Shown here piece by piece: positions 6,193 to 14,160 of a stretch of 18,356 bases of DNA. The DNA lies in the NCBI GenBank assembly GCA_035533815.1, contig DATLTB010000049.1:1-18356 (forward strand), read 5' to 3'. The notes beneath the pieces are model-generated. The model made no database searches. It had not been told where the DNA came from and saw only the letters and a list, made by a program, of their open reading frames with translations. Numbering within the stretch: the stretch's first letter is position 1; the number at the start of each line of letters is the position of its first letter. The position numbers were made by a program, and so were the translations under genes. The stretch is from JANWKA01 sp035533815. GTDB lineage: Bacteria > Bacteroidota > Bacteroidia > Chitinophagales > Chitinophagaceae.

Positions 6193-7446
6193 ATGGCAAG
6201 CATTAACCTAATTGAATCGTTCACTGAATTCAAGGAAGCCGAGAATATTGACCGGCCTACCCTGATGAAAGTGCTGGAAGACGTGTTCAAGACCCTTCTG
6301 CGCAAAAAATACGGATCTGACGAGAATTTCGACGTGATTGTTAATACCGAAAAGGGAGACCTGGAAATCATCCGTAGACGGATGATTGTGGAAGATGGTC
6401 AGGTAGAAGATCCGAATGCCCAGATTGCTTATTTAGAAGCGGTGAAAATCGAACCGGATTATGAGGTGGGAGAGGAAATTTATGAAGAAATTGACCTTGT
6501 TGACTTTGGCCGCCGGGCAATACTGGCAGCCAAACAAACCCTTGCCGCCCGTATTGGAGATCTAAAAAAGAATATCCTGCTCAAGAAATATGGAGACCGG
6601 GTAGGGGAAATCGTATCCGGCGAAGTATATCAGGTCTGGAAAAAGGAGATCCTGTTGCTTGACGAAGAGGGCAATGAACTGATCCTCCCCAAGTCTGAAC
6701 AGATTTCCTCCGATTATTTCAAGAAGGGGGAAAATGTGCGTGCAGTGGTGAAGAAAGTAGAAATGAAAAACAATACCCCGCTTATTATCTTGTCCCGGAC
6801 CCATTCGTCCTTCCTGGCTAAATTACTGGAAATCGAAGTACCGGAGATATTTGACGGGCTAATCGTGATCAAAAAGATCGTTCGTGATCCGGGCGAACGA
6901 GCAAAAGTGGCTGTAGAATCCTTTGATGATCGGATAGATCCGGTAGGCGCCTGTGTGGGAATGAAAGGGAGCCGTATCCATGGGATAGTCCGGGAATTGC
7001 GCAATGAAAATATTGATATTATCAATTTTACCAATAATATCCAGTTGCTGATTCAACGCTCACTGACTCCGGCCAAGATCACCAGCATGGATCTGGATAC
7101 TGAGGAAAAACATGTTTCTGTATTCCTGAAACCAGACCAGGTATCCCTGGCAATCGGTAAAAAGGGCATTAATATCAAACTGGCTTGTGAATTGACAGGA
7201 TACGATATTGATGTGTTCCGCGACACGGAGACCGAGGAAGAGGAATTTGATATTGACCTGGATGAATTCTCCGATGAGATAGAAGGCTGGGTGATTGATG
7301 AACTCAAGCGGATAGGCTGTGACACAGCCCGGAGCGTGATGGAACTTTCTGCCGAGGAACTGGCCAGGAGATCAGACCTGGAAGAAGAAACCATCAAGGA
7401 AGTGAGGCGGGTGCTGAAGGAAGAATTTGAAAAAGATGAAAACTAA
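6193..7446 (+). CDS. nusA: Transcription termination/antitermination factor NusA
   Basis: The 417-residue product binds RNA polymerase and nascent RNA and modulates pausing, termination and antitermination. Residues 1-130 form the NusA N-terminal domain (motif VDFGRRAILAAKQTL at 103-117). An S1 domain follows at about 135-200. KH1 has GACVGMKGSRI (252-262) and KH2 has SLAIGKKGINIKLA (318-331). An acidic linker (ETEEEEFDIDLDEFSDEIE) leads to a short C-terminal helical repeat (WVIDELKRIGCDTARSVMEL onward) resembling a single helix-hairpin-helix unit. This is shorter than E. coli NusA (495), which has two acidic repeats, and is usual for Bacteroidota. Spacing to rimP is 5 bp; to infB it is 62 bp, filled by a hairpin. 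Confidence 0.96.
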   Translation: MASINLIESFTEFKEAENIDRPTLMKVLEDVFKTLLRKKYGSDENFDVIVNTEKGDLEIIRRRMIVEDGQVEDPNAQIAYLEAVKIEPDYEVGEEIYEEIDLVDFGRRAILAAKQTLAARIGDLKKNILLKKYGDRVGEIVSGEVYQVWKKEILLLDEEGNELILPKSEQISSDYFKKGENVRAVVKKVEMKNNTPLIILSRTHSSFLAKLLEIEVPEIFDGLIVIKKIVRDPGERAKVAVESFDDRIDPVGACVGMKGSRIHGIVRELRNENIDIINFTNNIQLLIQRSLTPAKITSMDLDTEEKHVSVFLKPDQVSLAIGKKGINIKLACELTGYDIDVFRDTETEEEEFDIDLDEFSDEIEGWVIDELKRIGCDTARSVMELSAEELARRSDLEEETIKEVRRVLKEEFEKDEN

Positions 7447-7452
7447 GGTTTC

Positions 7453-7477
7453 CCTGCAGAAGCATGGCTTCTGCAGG
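7453..7477 (+). promoter_or_regulatory. Perfect hairpin between nusA and infB
   Basis: CCTGCAGAAGC (7453-7463) and GCTTCTGCAGG (7467-7477) form an 11-bp perfect stem with the 3-nt loop ATG, directly after the nusA stop at 7444-7446; AAGG (7445-7448) and CCTT (7482-7485) could extend it after an internal loop. What follows is TTTGCCTTAA, not a clean U-tract, so full termination is doubtful. Partial termination or mRNA processing between the two genes is possible. Confidence 0.6.
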
Positions 7478-7508
7478 TTTGCCTTAATTAAACTACGAAG
7501 ATCAATTA

Positions 7509-10289
7509 ATGCCAGAAACAACGAACATCCCCCGTCTTCTCGCTGCTGCCAAGGAATTCAATATTGGCAAGGACACCCTTGTAGAATTTCTGAACGGCAA
7601 GGGCTTTGCCCTGGGTGAGGCTAAAACCACCACCAAGCTCTCCGCAGAAATGTACACCGCCCTGCAGCAGGAATTCCAGCAGGACAAAGTAAATAAAAAG
7701 AAAAGCGATCAGATTGATCTGCCCAAGGGGACAGGTGGGGAAGGGGGAAGCCGCAGGCGGGAAGATGAGGAGATCACTTTTAAGAAAAAAGATAGGGATC
7801 CGGCAAAGGAAGCGGTAAAGGAGACCCAGAAGTCCCGCCCCGAGGTTCTGAGGCCCGAAATTTCCACCCAAATAACCGAAGTTCCCAGGACCGAAGCGCC
7901 TAAGATAGACGGACCAAAAGTAGTGGCCACCATTGACCTGGAAGCCATGAATCTGGCTACCCGTCCAAAAAAAGCAGGGACAGAGAAAAAGAAAACTGCA
8001 AGTACTGAGGAGCCGGCCACGGTTCAATCCGGGACAGAGGAATCTTCAGTCGAAATTAATATTCCGGAAGCGACGGTAACTGAACCTGTTGTTCCAGCTA
8101 CTGAGGAGGGAGAGCCAGCTCCGGTCATTGAAAATATAAAAGCAGATAAGCTTTCCGGACCCAAACTGGTTGGAAAAATTTCCCTTCCAGTTCCGGATAA
8201 AAAGGATATCAAACCGGGAGTGCGCCGCCGGGAAGATAAACGCAGGCGGAAACGGATACCCATTGACAAGAAACCCGAACAGCTGAAACTCCAGCCTCAG
8301 CAAGGGGGGCGCAGCGGGGAAAAGGGTAAAACCCGCCTGGGAGACCGCCGAAAATCAGACCGCCGCAGACAACATACCCCGGATAAGGAAATTAACGAAA
8401 AGGAAATCCAGGATAAGATCAAGGATACCCTGGCTAAACTCGGAGGAGCAGCCCGTGGTAAAAGTGCTAAATCCAAATACCGCAGGGCAAGAAGGGAGGA
8501 AATGGCCGAACTCCAAGCCAGCGGTGCAGAAGTGGGCAACAAGCTCCAGGTTACAGAGTTCATCTCGGTCAGTGAATTTGCCAACCTGATGAATGTCAAT
8601 TTTGGTGAGGTCATCAGCAAGTGTATGAGCCTTGGCATCATGGTTTCCATCAACCAACGACTGGATGCTGAAGTGATTGAACTGGTTGCCGGGGAATTCG
8701 GCTTTGAAGTTGAATTTATCGGTATTGATGAGCATGAGGAGATGGAAGAAGAGCAACAGGAAGATGATCCTGAAGATCTGAAGCCCCGTCCGCCCGTGGT
8801 GACCATCATGGGCCATGTGGACCATGGGAAAACCTCCCTGCTGGATTTTATACGGAGTGCAAGTGTGGTTGCGGGGGAAGTGGGAGGTATTACCCAGCAT
8901 ATCGGTGCTTATGAAGTGTCTTTGCCTTCTGGCAAGAAAATATGTTTCCTGGATACCCCGGGGCATGAGGCCTTTACGGCCATGCGGGCCCGTGGAGCAA
9001 AAGGGGCTGATATTGCCGTGATCGTAATTGCAGCAGATGATGCCATTATGCCACAGACCCGGGAGGCCATATCCCATGCACAGGCAGCAAATGCCCCGAT
9101 GATCTTTGCGATCAATAAGATTGACAAGGAAGGGGCTAATCCGGAAAAGATCAAGGAACAGTTATCTGCCATGAACCTCCTGGTGGAAGACTGGGGAGGT
9201 AAATACCAGAGTCAGGAGATTTCCGCCAAAAATGGCACTAATATGGAGCTTCTTCTGGAAAAAATTCTTTTGGAAGCGGAGGTCCTGGACCTGAAGGCCA
9301 ACCCGGACCGGGAAGCTGCAGGGACAATCATAGAAGCATCGCTGGATAAAGGCCGGGGCTTCGTGGCCACGGTCCTTGTGCAAAACGGAACCCTTAAAGT
9401 CGGGGATACGGTGGTATCCGGGTCTAATTACGGGAAAGTGAAGGCCATGGCCAATGAACGTGGGCAAAAGCTGGATTTTGCCGGACCATCAACCCCGGTA
9501 CAGTTGCTTGGGCTTAACGGAGCTCCGCAGGCTGGGGAAACATTCCGGGTGTATGATGATGAGTCTGATGCCAAAGATACTGCCAACCGCCGGTCACAGA
9601 TCATGCGAGAACAGGGTATCCGGGCTAAAAAGCACATTACCCTGGATGAGATAGGAAGGCGCCTGGCCTTGGGAAATTTCAAGGAACTGAACCTGATCAT
9701 CAAAGGAGATGTCGATGGATCAGTGGAAGCACTGAGTGATTCCTTACAGCAATTATCTACCCAGGAGATTCTGGTGAACATTGTGCATAAGGCAGTTGGC
9801 CAGATCACAGAATCCGATGTCCTTCTCGCCACTGCTTCTGATGCCATCATTGTAGGATTTCAGGTTAGACCATCCACTCAGGCATCCAGGTTGGCAGAAA
9901 AGGAAAATATAGAGATCCGGACTTATTCGATTATCTATGACGCCATTGAAGAAATCAAGAGTGCCATGGAAGGCATGCTAGAACCCAAAATAGAGGATAA
10001 TATCCTTTGTAATGCGGAAGTAAAGGAAACTTACCGGTTTGAAAAAGTGACAGTTGCCGGCTGTATGGTGCTGGAAGGAAAAATCACCCGCAGTGCCCGG
10101 GTCCGGGTGATCCGGGATGGGATCGTGGTTTTCAACGGAGAATTGGGTTCACTGAAACGATTCAAAGATGATATGAAGGAAGTTGCGGCAGGGATGGAAT
10201 GCGGATTATCCATACGCAGCTATAATGATGTCAAAACAGGGGATATCATTGAAGGATATGAAGAAGTGGAAGTAAAGAGGACACTTTAA
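7509..10289 (+). CDS. infB: Translation initiation factor IF-2
   Basis: The 926-residue GTPase brings initiator fMet-tRNA to the 30S subunit. Residues 1-55 form an IF2-N domain (IPRLLAAAKEFNIGKDTLVEFL). A long, charged, low-complexity linker (about 60-330) is rich in Lys, Arg, Glu and Pro, as expected in Bacteroidota. A second IF2-N-like unit covers about 348-405. The G domain shows G1 GHVDHGKT (435-442), G2 around GGITQHIGA (459-467), G3 DTPGH (482-486), G4 NKID (536-539) and G5 SAKNG (572-576). Domains II, III and C2 follow, the last with CMVLEGKITRSARVRVIRDG. All catalytic motifs are intact. The ATG at 7509 is preferred because the IF2-N helix starts at once. Confidence 0.97.
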   Translation: MPETTNIPRLLAAAKEFNIGKDTLVEFLNGKGFALGEAKTTTKLSAEMYTALQQEFQQDKVNKKKSDQIDLPKGTGGEGGSRRREDEEITFKKKDRDPAKEAVKETQKSRPEVLRPEISTQITEVPRTEAPKIDGPKVVATIDLEAMNLATRPKKAGTEKKKTASTEEPATVQSGTEESSVEINIPEATVTEPVVPATEEGEPAPVIENIKADKLSGPKLVGKISLPVPDKKDIKPGVRRREDKRRRKRIPIDKKPEQLKLQPQQGGRSGEKGKTRLGDRRKSDRRRQHTPDKEINEKEIQDKIKDTLAKLGGAARGKSAKSKYRRARREEMAELQASGAEVGNKLQVTEFISVSEFANLMNVNFGEVISKCMSLGIMVSINQRLDAEVIELVAGEFGFEVEFIGIDEHEEMEEEQQEDDPEDLKPRPPVVTIMGHVDHGKTSLLDFIRSASVVAGEVGGITQHIGAYEVSLPSGKKICFLDTPGHEAFTAMRARGAKGADIAVIVIAADDAIMPQTREAISHAQAANAPMIFAINKIDKEGANPEKIKEQLSAMNLLVEDWGGKYQSQEISAKNGTNMELLLEKILLEAEVLDLKANPDREAAGTIIEASLDKGRGFVATVLVQNGTLKVGDTVVSGSNYGKVKAMANERGQKLDFAGPSTPVQLLGLNGAPQAGETFRVYDDESDAKDTANRRSQIMREQGIRAKKHITLDEIGRRLALGNFKELNLIIKGDVDGSVEALSDSLQQLSTQEILVNIVHKAVGQITESDVLLATASDAIIVGFQVRPSTQASRLAEKENIEIRTYSIIYDAIEEIKSAMEGMLEPKIEDNILCNAEVKETYRFEKVTVAGCMVLEGKITRSARVRVIRDGIVVFNGELGSLKRFKDDMKEVAAGMECGLSIRSYNDVKTGDIIEGYEEVEVKRTL

Positions 10290-10354
10290 AATACTTCCGA
10301 CTAATATTTTGTTAAATAAAGAGCAGGATCCCCTGATTAGAACAGCTTTTCCGG

Positions 10355-10362
10355 TAATTTTG
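10355..10362 (+). promoter_or_regulatory. Bacteroidota -7 box (TAATTTTG) immediately before the SurA-like gene
   Basis: TAATTTTG fits TAnnTTTG and ends three bases before the ATG at 10366. If it acts as a -7 element, transcription would start at or within a base or two of the A of the start codon, which means a leaderless mRNA. No good -33 TTTG is seen. Confidence 0.45.
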
Positions 10363-10365
10363 ACT

Positions 10366-11772
10366 ATGCGATTATTGAAAAGCATACTGATTCCCATATT
10401 CTGCCTCGGTACAGGCATTCTGGCAAGTGCCCAAACAACGGCTTACCAGGGTAAACCGATCGTGGCTGACCGGATCGTGGCAATCGTTGGTAGTAAAATC
10501 ATCCTGGCTTCAGATATAAACCAGCAGTTCGATCAATTGCAGAAGGACGCCCCCTCGCCGCTGCCTTCCTCAGCCAAATGCGCTATTCTGGAACAACTTA
10601 TGGATCAAAAGGCACTCATTCTGCAGGGTGAACTCGACAGTTTGCCCATAAATAACGATGATGTGGAAGGCACACTGGATAACCGGATACGGTATTTCAT
10701 TAGTTTATATGGTTCCAGGGAAAAGCTCGAACAGGTCGCAGGGAAATCCATTTATCAGATTAAGGAAGACTACCGTCCTGCTATCCGGGATAATATGGTG
10801 GCCGAGGCGGAGCGGAAGAAGATCATAGATGAGGTAAAGATCACCCCCACAGAAATCAAGAATTATTTTAATGCGATTCCTAAAGACAGTCTTCCCTTTT
10901 TCCAGTCTGAACTTGAGGTGGGTACTATCGTCATTAAACCCAAGGCATCCAAAGAAATGGAAGATTATACGATCAACCAGCTGGAAGACTACCGAAAACA
11001 GATCGAATCCGGACAATATTCCTTCCAGACGATCATGGTACTCTATTCCCAGGATCCCAGCAGAAACCAAAATGATGGCGTATTCCCGATCAGCAGGGGT
11101 GATCAGAACATGGATCAGCATTTCCTGGCTGCTGCATTCAGGCTAAAGGACGGTGAGATTTCCCCGGTGATTAAATCCCAGTTTGGATACCACCTGATCC
11201 AAATGGTTAAGCTGGAAGGTGACAATGCCGAAGTGCGTCATATCCTGCTGATCCCGCCGGTTACTACGGATAATATTGTAACAGCTATGACCAAGCTGGA
11301 TACAATCAGGTCCAGGATCATTTCCGGGAAGGCCAGTTTTGGTCAGGAAGCAGTGAAATACAGCGATGATCCCAATGCCAAAATGTTTGCAGGTATGCAG
11401 ACCGACCAGCAAGGTTCCACCTTTCTCACCGAGGGAGAATTGGATCCATCTGTATTACTTATGGTTGATTCCCTTAAAGTTGGCGAAATATCCCGACCGG
11501 TCACTTTCAGCGACACCAGAGGCAATACAGCAGCCAGGATCATTTACCTGAAATCCCGCTCTAAGCCTCATCAGGAAAATATGACTGATGATTACAGCAC
11601 GATCCAGTCCGAAGCCCTTCGGCAAAAGCAATTTGAAGACCTGAATAAATGGTTTGCAGTTAATATCCCTAAATTCTACATCATGGTCACCCCCGAATAC
11701 AGAAGTTGCAACAGCATTAGCGGGTGGCTGAAGTCAGCCAACAAGAACCAGCAGGGCCTTGCTTCCCAGTAA
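10366..11772 (+). CDS. SurA-like periplasmic peptidyl-prolyl cis-trans isomerase (two parvulin domains)
   Basis: The 468-residue chaperone/isomerase is expected to help outer-membrane proteins fold in the periplasm. The ATG at 10366 is chosen over a TTG at 10309 because it opens a clear signal peptide (MRLLKSILIPIFCLGTGILA, cleavage after SAQ at about 23). Residues 30-165 form the SurA N-terminal helical domain, with the family opening DRIVAIVGSKIILASDINQQ. Parvulin domain 1 spans about 185-285 (LYSQDPSRNQNDGVFPISRG, FGYHLIQM) and domain 2 about 290-397 (VRHILLIPP, FGQEAVKYSDDP). The motif EVRHILLIPP is typical. It lies 76 bp after infB with its own candidate promoter. The C-terminal tail after 400 is short and helical. 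Confidence 0.88.
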   Translation: MRLLKSILIPIFCLGTGILASAQTTAYQGKPIVADRIVAIVGSKIILASDINQQFDQLQKDAPSPLPSSAKCAILEQLMDQKALILQGELDSLPINNDDVEGTLDNRIRYFISLYGSREKLEQVAGKSIYQIKEDYRPAIRDNMVAEAERKKIIDEVKITPTEIKNYFNAIPKDSLPFFQSELEVGTIVIKPKASKEMEDYTINQLEDYRKQIESGQYSFQTIMVLYSQDPSRNQNDGVFPISRGDQNMDQHFLAAAFRLKDGEISPVIKSQFGYHLIQMVKLEGDNAEVRHILLIPPVTTDNIVTAMTKLDTIRSRIISGKASFGQEAVKYSDDPNAKMFAGMQTDQQGSTFLTEGELDPSVLLMVDSLKVGEISRPVTFSDTRGNTAARIIYLKSRSKPHQENMTDDYSTIQSEALRQKQFEDLNKWFAVNIPKFYIMVTPEYRSCNSISGWLKSANKNQQGLASQ

Positions 11773-11843
11773 CTTCCTATAACGGACTGGTTAGCAGGGA
11801 TTTTATTGGGAAAGTTTGGGATGGCCGCCTGGATGGAAAATCG

Positions 11844-11851
11844 TAATTTTG
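11844..11851 (+). promoter_or_regulatory. Bacteroidota -7 box (TAATTTTG) upstream of purF
   Basis: TAATTTTG fits TAnnTTTG and is followed by C, a frequent extension. It lies 44 bp before the ATG at 11896. A TTTG at 11815-11818 is upstream with a 25-bp spacer, somewhat longer than usual. Confidence 0.5.
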
Positions 11852-11895
11852 CATTTTCCCATTTTGGGCCGGTTGTTTAATCTACCTTCTATTCC

Positions 11896-13743
11896 ATGAG
11901 TGATGCCATCAAGCATGAATGCGGGCTTGCTTTCATCCGGCTTCTCAAACCCTTCTCTTATTATCAGCAAAAGTATGGTACCGTATTTTATGGTCTTAAT
12001 AAGCTGTACCTGCTTATGGAAAAACAGCATAACCGGGGCCAGGACGGAGCAGGGATAGCAGCAGTCAAACTCAATACGGAACCGGGCTATCCTTTCATGC
12101 ATAGGATAAGAAGTAATTCTTCCCAGCCCATATCGGATCTTTTCGCAACCATCCATGAGGAAATCGGGGAAACGGAAAAGAATCAGCCGGATATCAGCAA
12201 ATATCCCGGTTTGATGAAAGGCAATATCCGCTTCCTGGGAGAACTGCTGCTGGGTCATTTGCGTTATGGCACCCAGGGACGGAACAATATTGAGCATTTG
12301 CATCCTTTCGTCCGTCATCACCCGGTACCTTCCCAAAATATCGCCTTAGCAGGCAATTTTAACCTGGTGAATGTCAAAGAGCTTTTTGAATTCTTGAATA
12401 TGGATTCCAGCCAGCTTAACCGGGATTCCGACCTGGCTGCTATGCTGGAAGTGCTCCTGCATTTCATGAAGCTGGAAGATGAGAACAACCCCGAAGAGCT
12501 GGATATTGCCAGTATGCTCCGGCAGTCATTTTCCCTGTTTGACGGGGGCTTCCATGTGTGTGGACTGACCGGCAGCGGCGAGGGGTTTGTCATCCGGGAC
12601 GCCAATGGTATCAGGCCCTCCTTCTTTTATCATGACCGGGAAATTGTAGTGGCGGCCTCAGAGCGGGCTGCGATTCAGACTGCTTTTAATGTTCCTTATG
12701 AAAATATCCGGGAACTGGACCCGGGCAAGGCCCTGATCGTGAAGAATGACGGTACCGTACTGGAGGAGCAGATCCTGGAACCCAGGGAGAAAAAGGCATG
12801 CAGTTTTGAACGGATTTATTTTTCCAGGGGCAACGATAAGGATATTTATCAGGAGAGGAAGGCCCTGGGATATTCACTTTCTGATACTGTGCTCAAAGCC
12901 ATAGATTATGATCTGAAAAACACCATATTTTCCTTCATTCCCAATACTGCAGAAGTGGCTTTCTACGGATTGATCAGCGGACTGGAATTTTACCTGAACA
13001 ATATTAAAGTGCAGCGAATCCAGTCCTGGGGAAATGATATTGATCAGGAAAAACTTGTCGAGATGGTAAATCGCCGTATCCGGATAGAAAAGATCACGAT
13101 CAAGGATGTAAAAATGAGGACTTTTATTGCAGAGGACGTCAGCCGTAATGAAATGGTGCAGCATGTATATGATATTACTTATGGGACCGTGAGGGAAGGA
13201 TTGGATACCCTCGTTGTCATTGATGATTCCATTGTCAGGGGGACCACCCTCCGGGAAAGTCTCATCAAAATTCTGGACAGGCTGGGTCCTAAAAGGATTA
13301 TTGTGTTATCCTCTGCTCCTCAGATCCGTTATCCAGACTGTTATGGGATTGATATGAGCAAGATGGGTGATTTTGTGGCTTTCCGGGCTGCCATTGACCT
13401 GCTGCAGGAACGCCATAAACTTCATGTACTGGATGAGGCATATGGTTTGTGCAAGGAACTGCTCAAAAAAAAGACCCTGCATGCCCAAAATGTGGTTAGG
13501 CAAGTTTACAAGCAATTCACCGTGGAAGAAATCTCGGAGCGGATAGCCAGGAACATCACACCGCCAGGTACCCGGGCGCAGATCAGCGTGATATACCAGT
13601 CCATTGAAAGCCTTCATGCATCCTGTCCCGGCAACCTGGGAGACTGGTATTTTACCGGAAATTACCCCACCCCGGGAGGCAATAAGGTGGTCAATAAGGC
13701 ATTCATGAACTTTATAGAGGGCAGCAGCGAAAGGGGGTATTAA
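11896..13743 (+). CDS. purF: Amidophosphoribosyltransferase, Bacteroidota long form
   Basis: The family converts PRPP and glutamine to phosphoribosylamine, the first committed step of purine synthesis. At 615 residues it is about 110 longer than E. coli PurF. The Ntn glutaminase domain has Cys9 as candidate nucleophile after removal of an eight-residue leader, NRGQDGAG (46-53) and GHLRYGTQG (120-128). The region equivalent to E. coli AHNGNLTN reads AGNFNLVN (152-159), so the oxyanion Asn is kept but the next Gly is Phe. The phosphoribosyltransferase domain has an intact PRPP loop, VIDDSIVRGTT (441-451), and SSAPQIRYPDCYGIDM (472-487). From memory, similar long sequences with QHNRGQ and GNFN are common in Bacteroidota, so this may be a paralogue beside a standard PurF; the exact reaction should be regarded as probable. 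Confidence 0.85.
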   Translation: MSDAIKHECGLAFIRLLKPFSYYQQKYGTVFYGLNKLYLLMEKQHNRGQDGAGIAAVKLNTEPGYPFMHRIRSNSSQPISDLFATIHEEIGETEKNQPDISKYPGLMKGNIRFLGELLLGHLRYGTQGRNNIEHLHPFVRHHPVPSQNIALAGNFNLVNVKELFEFLNMDSSQLNRDSDLAAMLEVLLHFMKLEDENNPEELDIASMLRQSFSLFDGGFHVCGLTGSGEGFVIRDANGIRPSFFYHDREIVVAASERAAIQTAFNVPYENIRELDPGKALIVKNDGTVLEEQILEPREKKACSFERIYFSRGNDKDIYQERKALGYSLSDTVLKAIDYDLKNTIFSFIPNTAEVAFYGLISGLEFYLNNIKVQRIQSWGNDIDQEKLVEMVNRRIRIEKITIKDVKMRTFIAEDVSRNEMVQHVYDITYGTVREGLDTLVVIDDSIVRGTTLRESLIKILDRLGPKRIIVLSSAPQIRYPDCYGIDMSKMGDFVAFRAAIDLLQERHKLHVLDEAYGLCKELLKKKTLHAQNVVRQVYKQFTVEEISERIARNITPPGTRAQISVIYQSIESLHASCPGNLGDWYFTGNYPTPGGNKVVNKAFMNFIEGSSERGY

Positions 13744-13770
13744 GGGGAAATGAAAATAAGAATATAGGCG

Positions 13771-14133
13771 TCAGTTTATTTTCTGGTATTTTTTAATCAT
13801 CTCCGATAGTCCGTTGGGACTGACAGGCTTGCTGATAAAGGCACTGGCCCCCAGGGCAAATGCTTCTTTCTTTACTTCCTCCTCCCCAGTTCCGGAAAGA
13901 ATGATTACCGGAATGGATAATCCTAATTCTTCCCGGATCAGTTTGACAACTTCCAGGCCGGAAGCTCCGGGCATATTCAGGTCAGAGATGACCAGATCAG
14001 GCTGCGCCGCCCGGGTTTTTTCCAGGGCTTCCAAACCATCTGCTGCACAGACTATTTCGTGTCCATCTTTTTTCAGCTGCATTTCCATGATTTTACGCAT
14101 AATGAATTCGTCTTCTGCAATCAGAATTTTCAT
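13771..14133 (-). CDS. Stand-alone CheY-like response regulator receiver
   Basis: The 120-residue protein is a single receiver domain with no output domain. Acidic residues E7 and D8 (MKILIAEDEF), phospho-acceptor D51 (VISDLNMPG), S80 (VIILSGTG, the Thr/Ser position) and K102 (ISKPVSP) make up a complete active site. It starts 27 bp downstream of the hybrid kinase stop on the same strand, so the two are very likely one transcript and this receiver is the likely final phosphate acceptor of the kinase HPt domain. It acts by protein contact, since no DNA-binding or enzymatic part is present. It converges on purF, with 27 bp between the two stops. Confidence 0.93.
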   Translation of the reverse strand: MKILIAEDEFIMRKIMEMQLKKDGHEIVCAADGLEALEKTRAAQPDLVISDLNMPGASGLEVVKLIREELGLSIPVIILSGTGEEEVKKEAFALGASAFISKPVSPNGLSEMIKKYQKIN

Positions 14134-14160
14134 AGTTAATGTACCCCCTTTAATTTATGT

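Noticed and set aside
8297..9077. Long minus-strand open frames inside infB
   Set aside because: They are shadows of a GTPase gene whose motifs are all intact in the plus frame; their compositions (Ser-rich or His/Cys-rich) are typical of antisense frames.
10309..10365. TTG start 19 codons upstream of the SurA-like ATG
   Set aside because: It would put a charged extension before a clear signal peptide; the ATG at 10366 fits the exported product.
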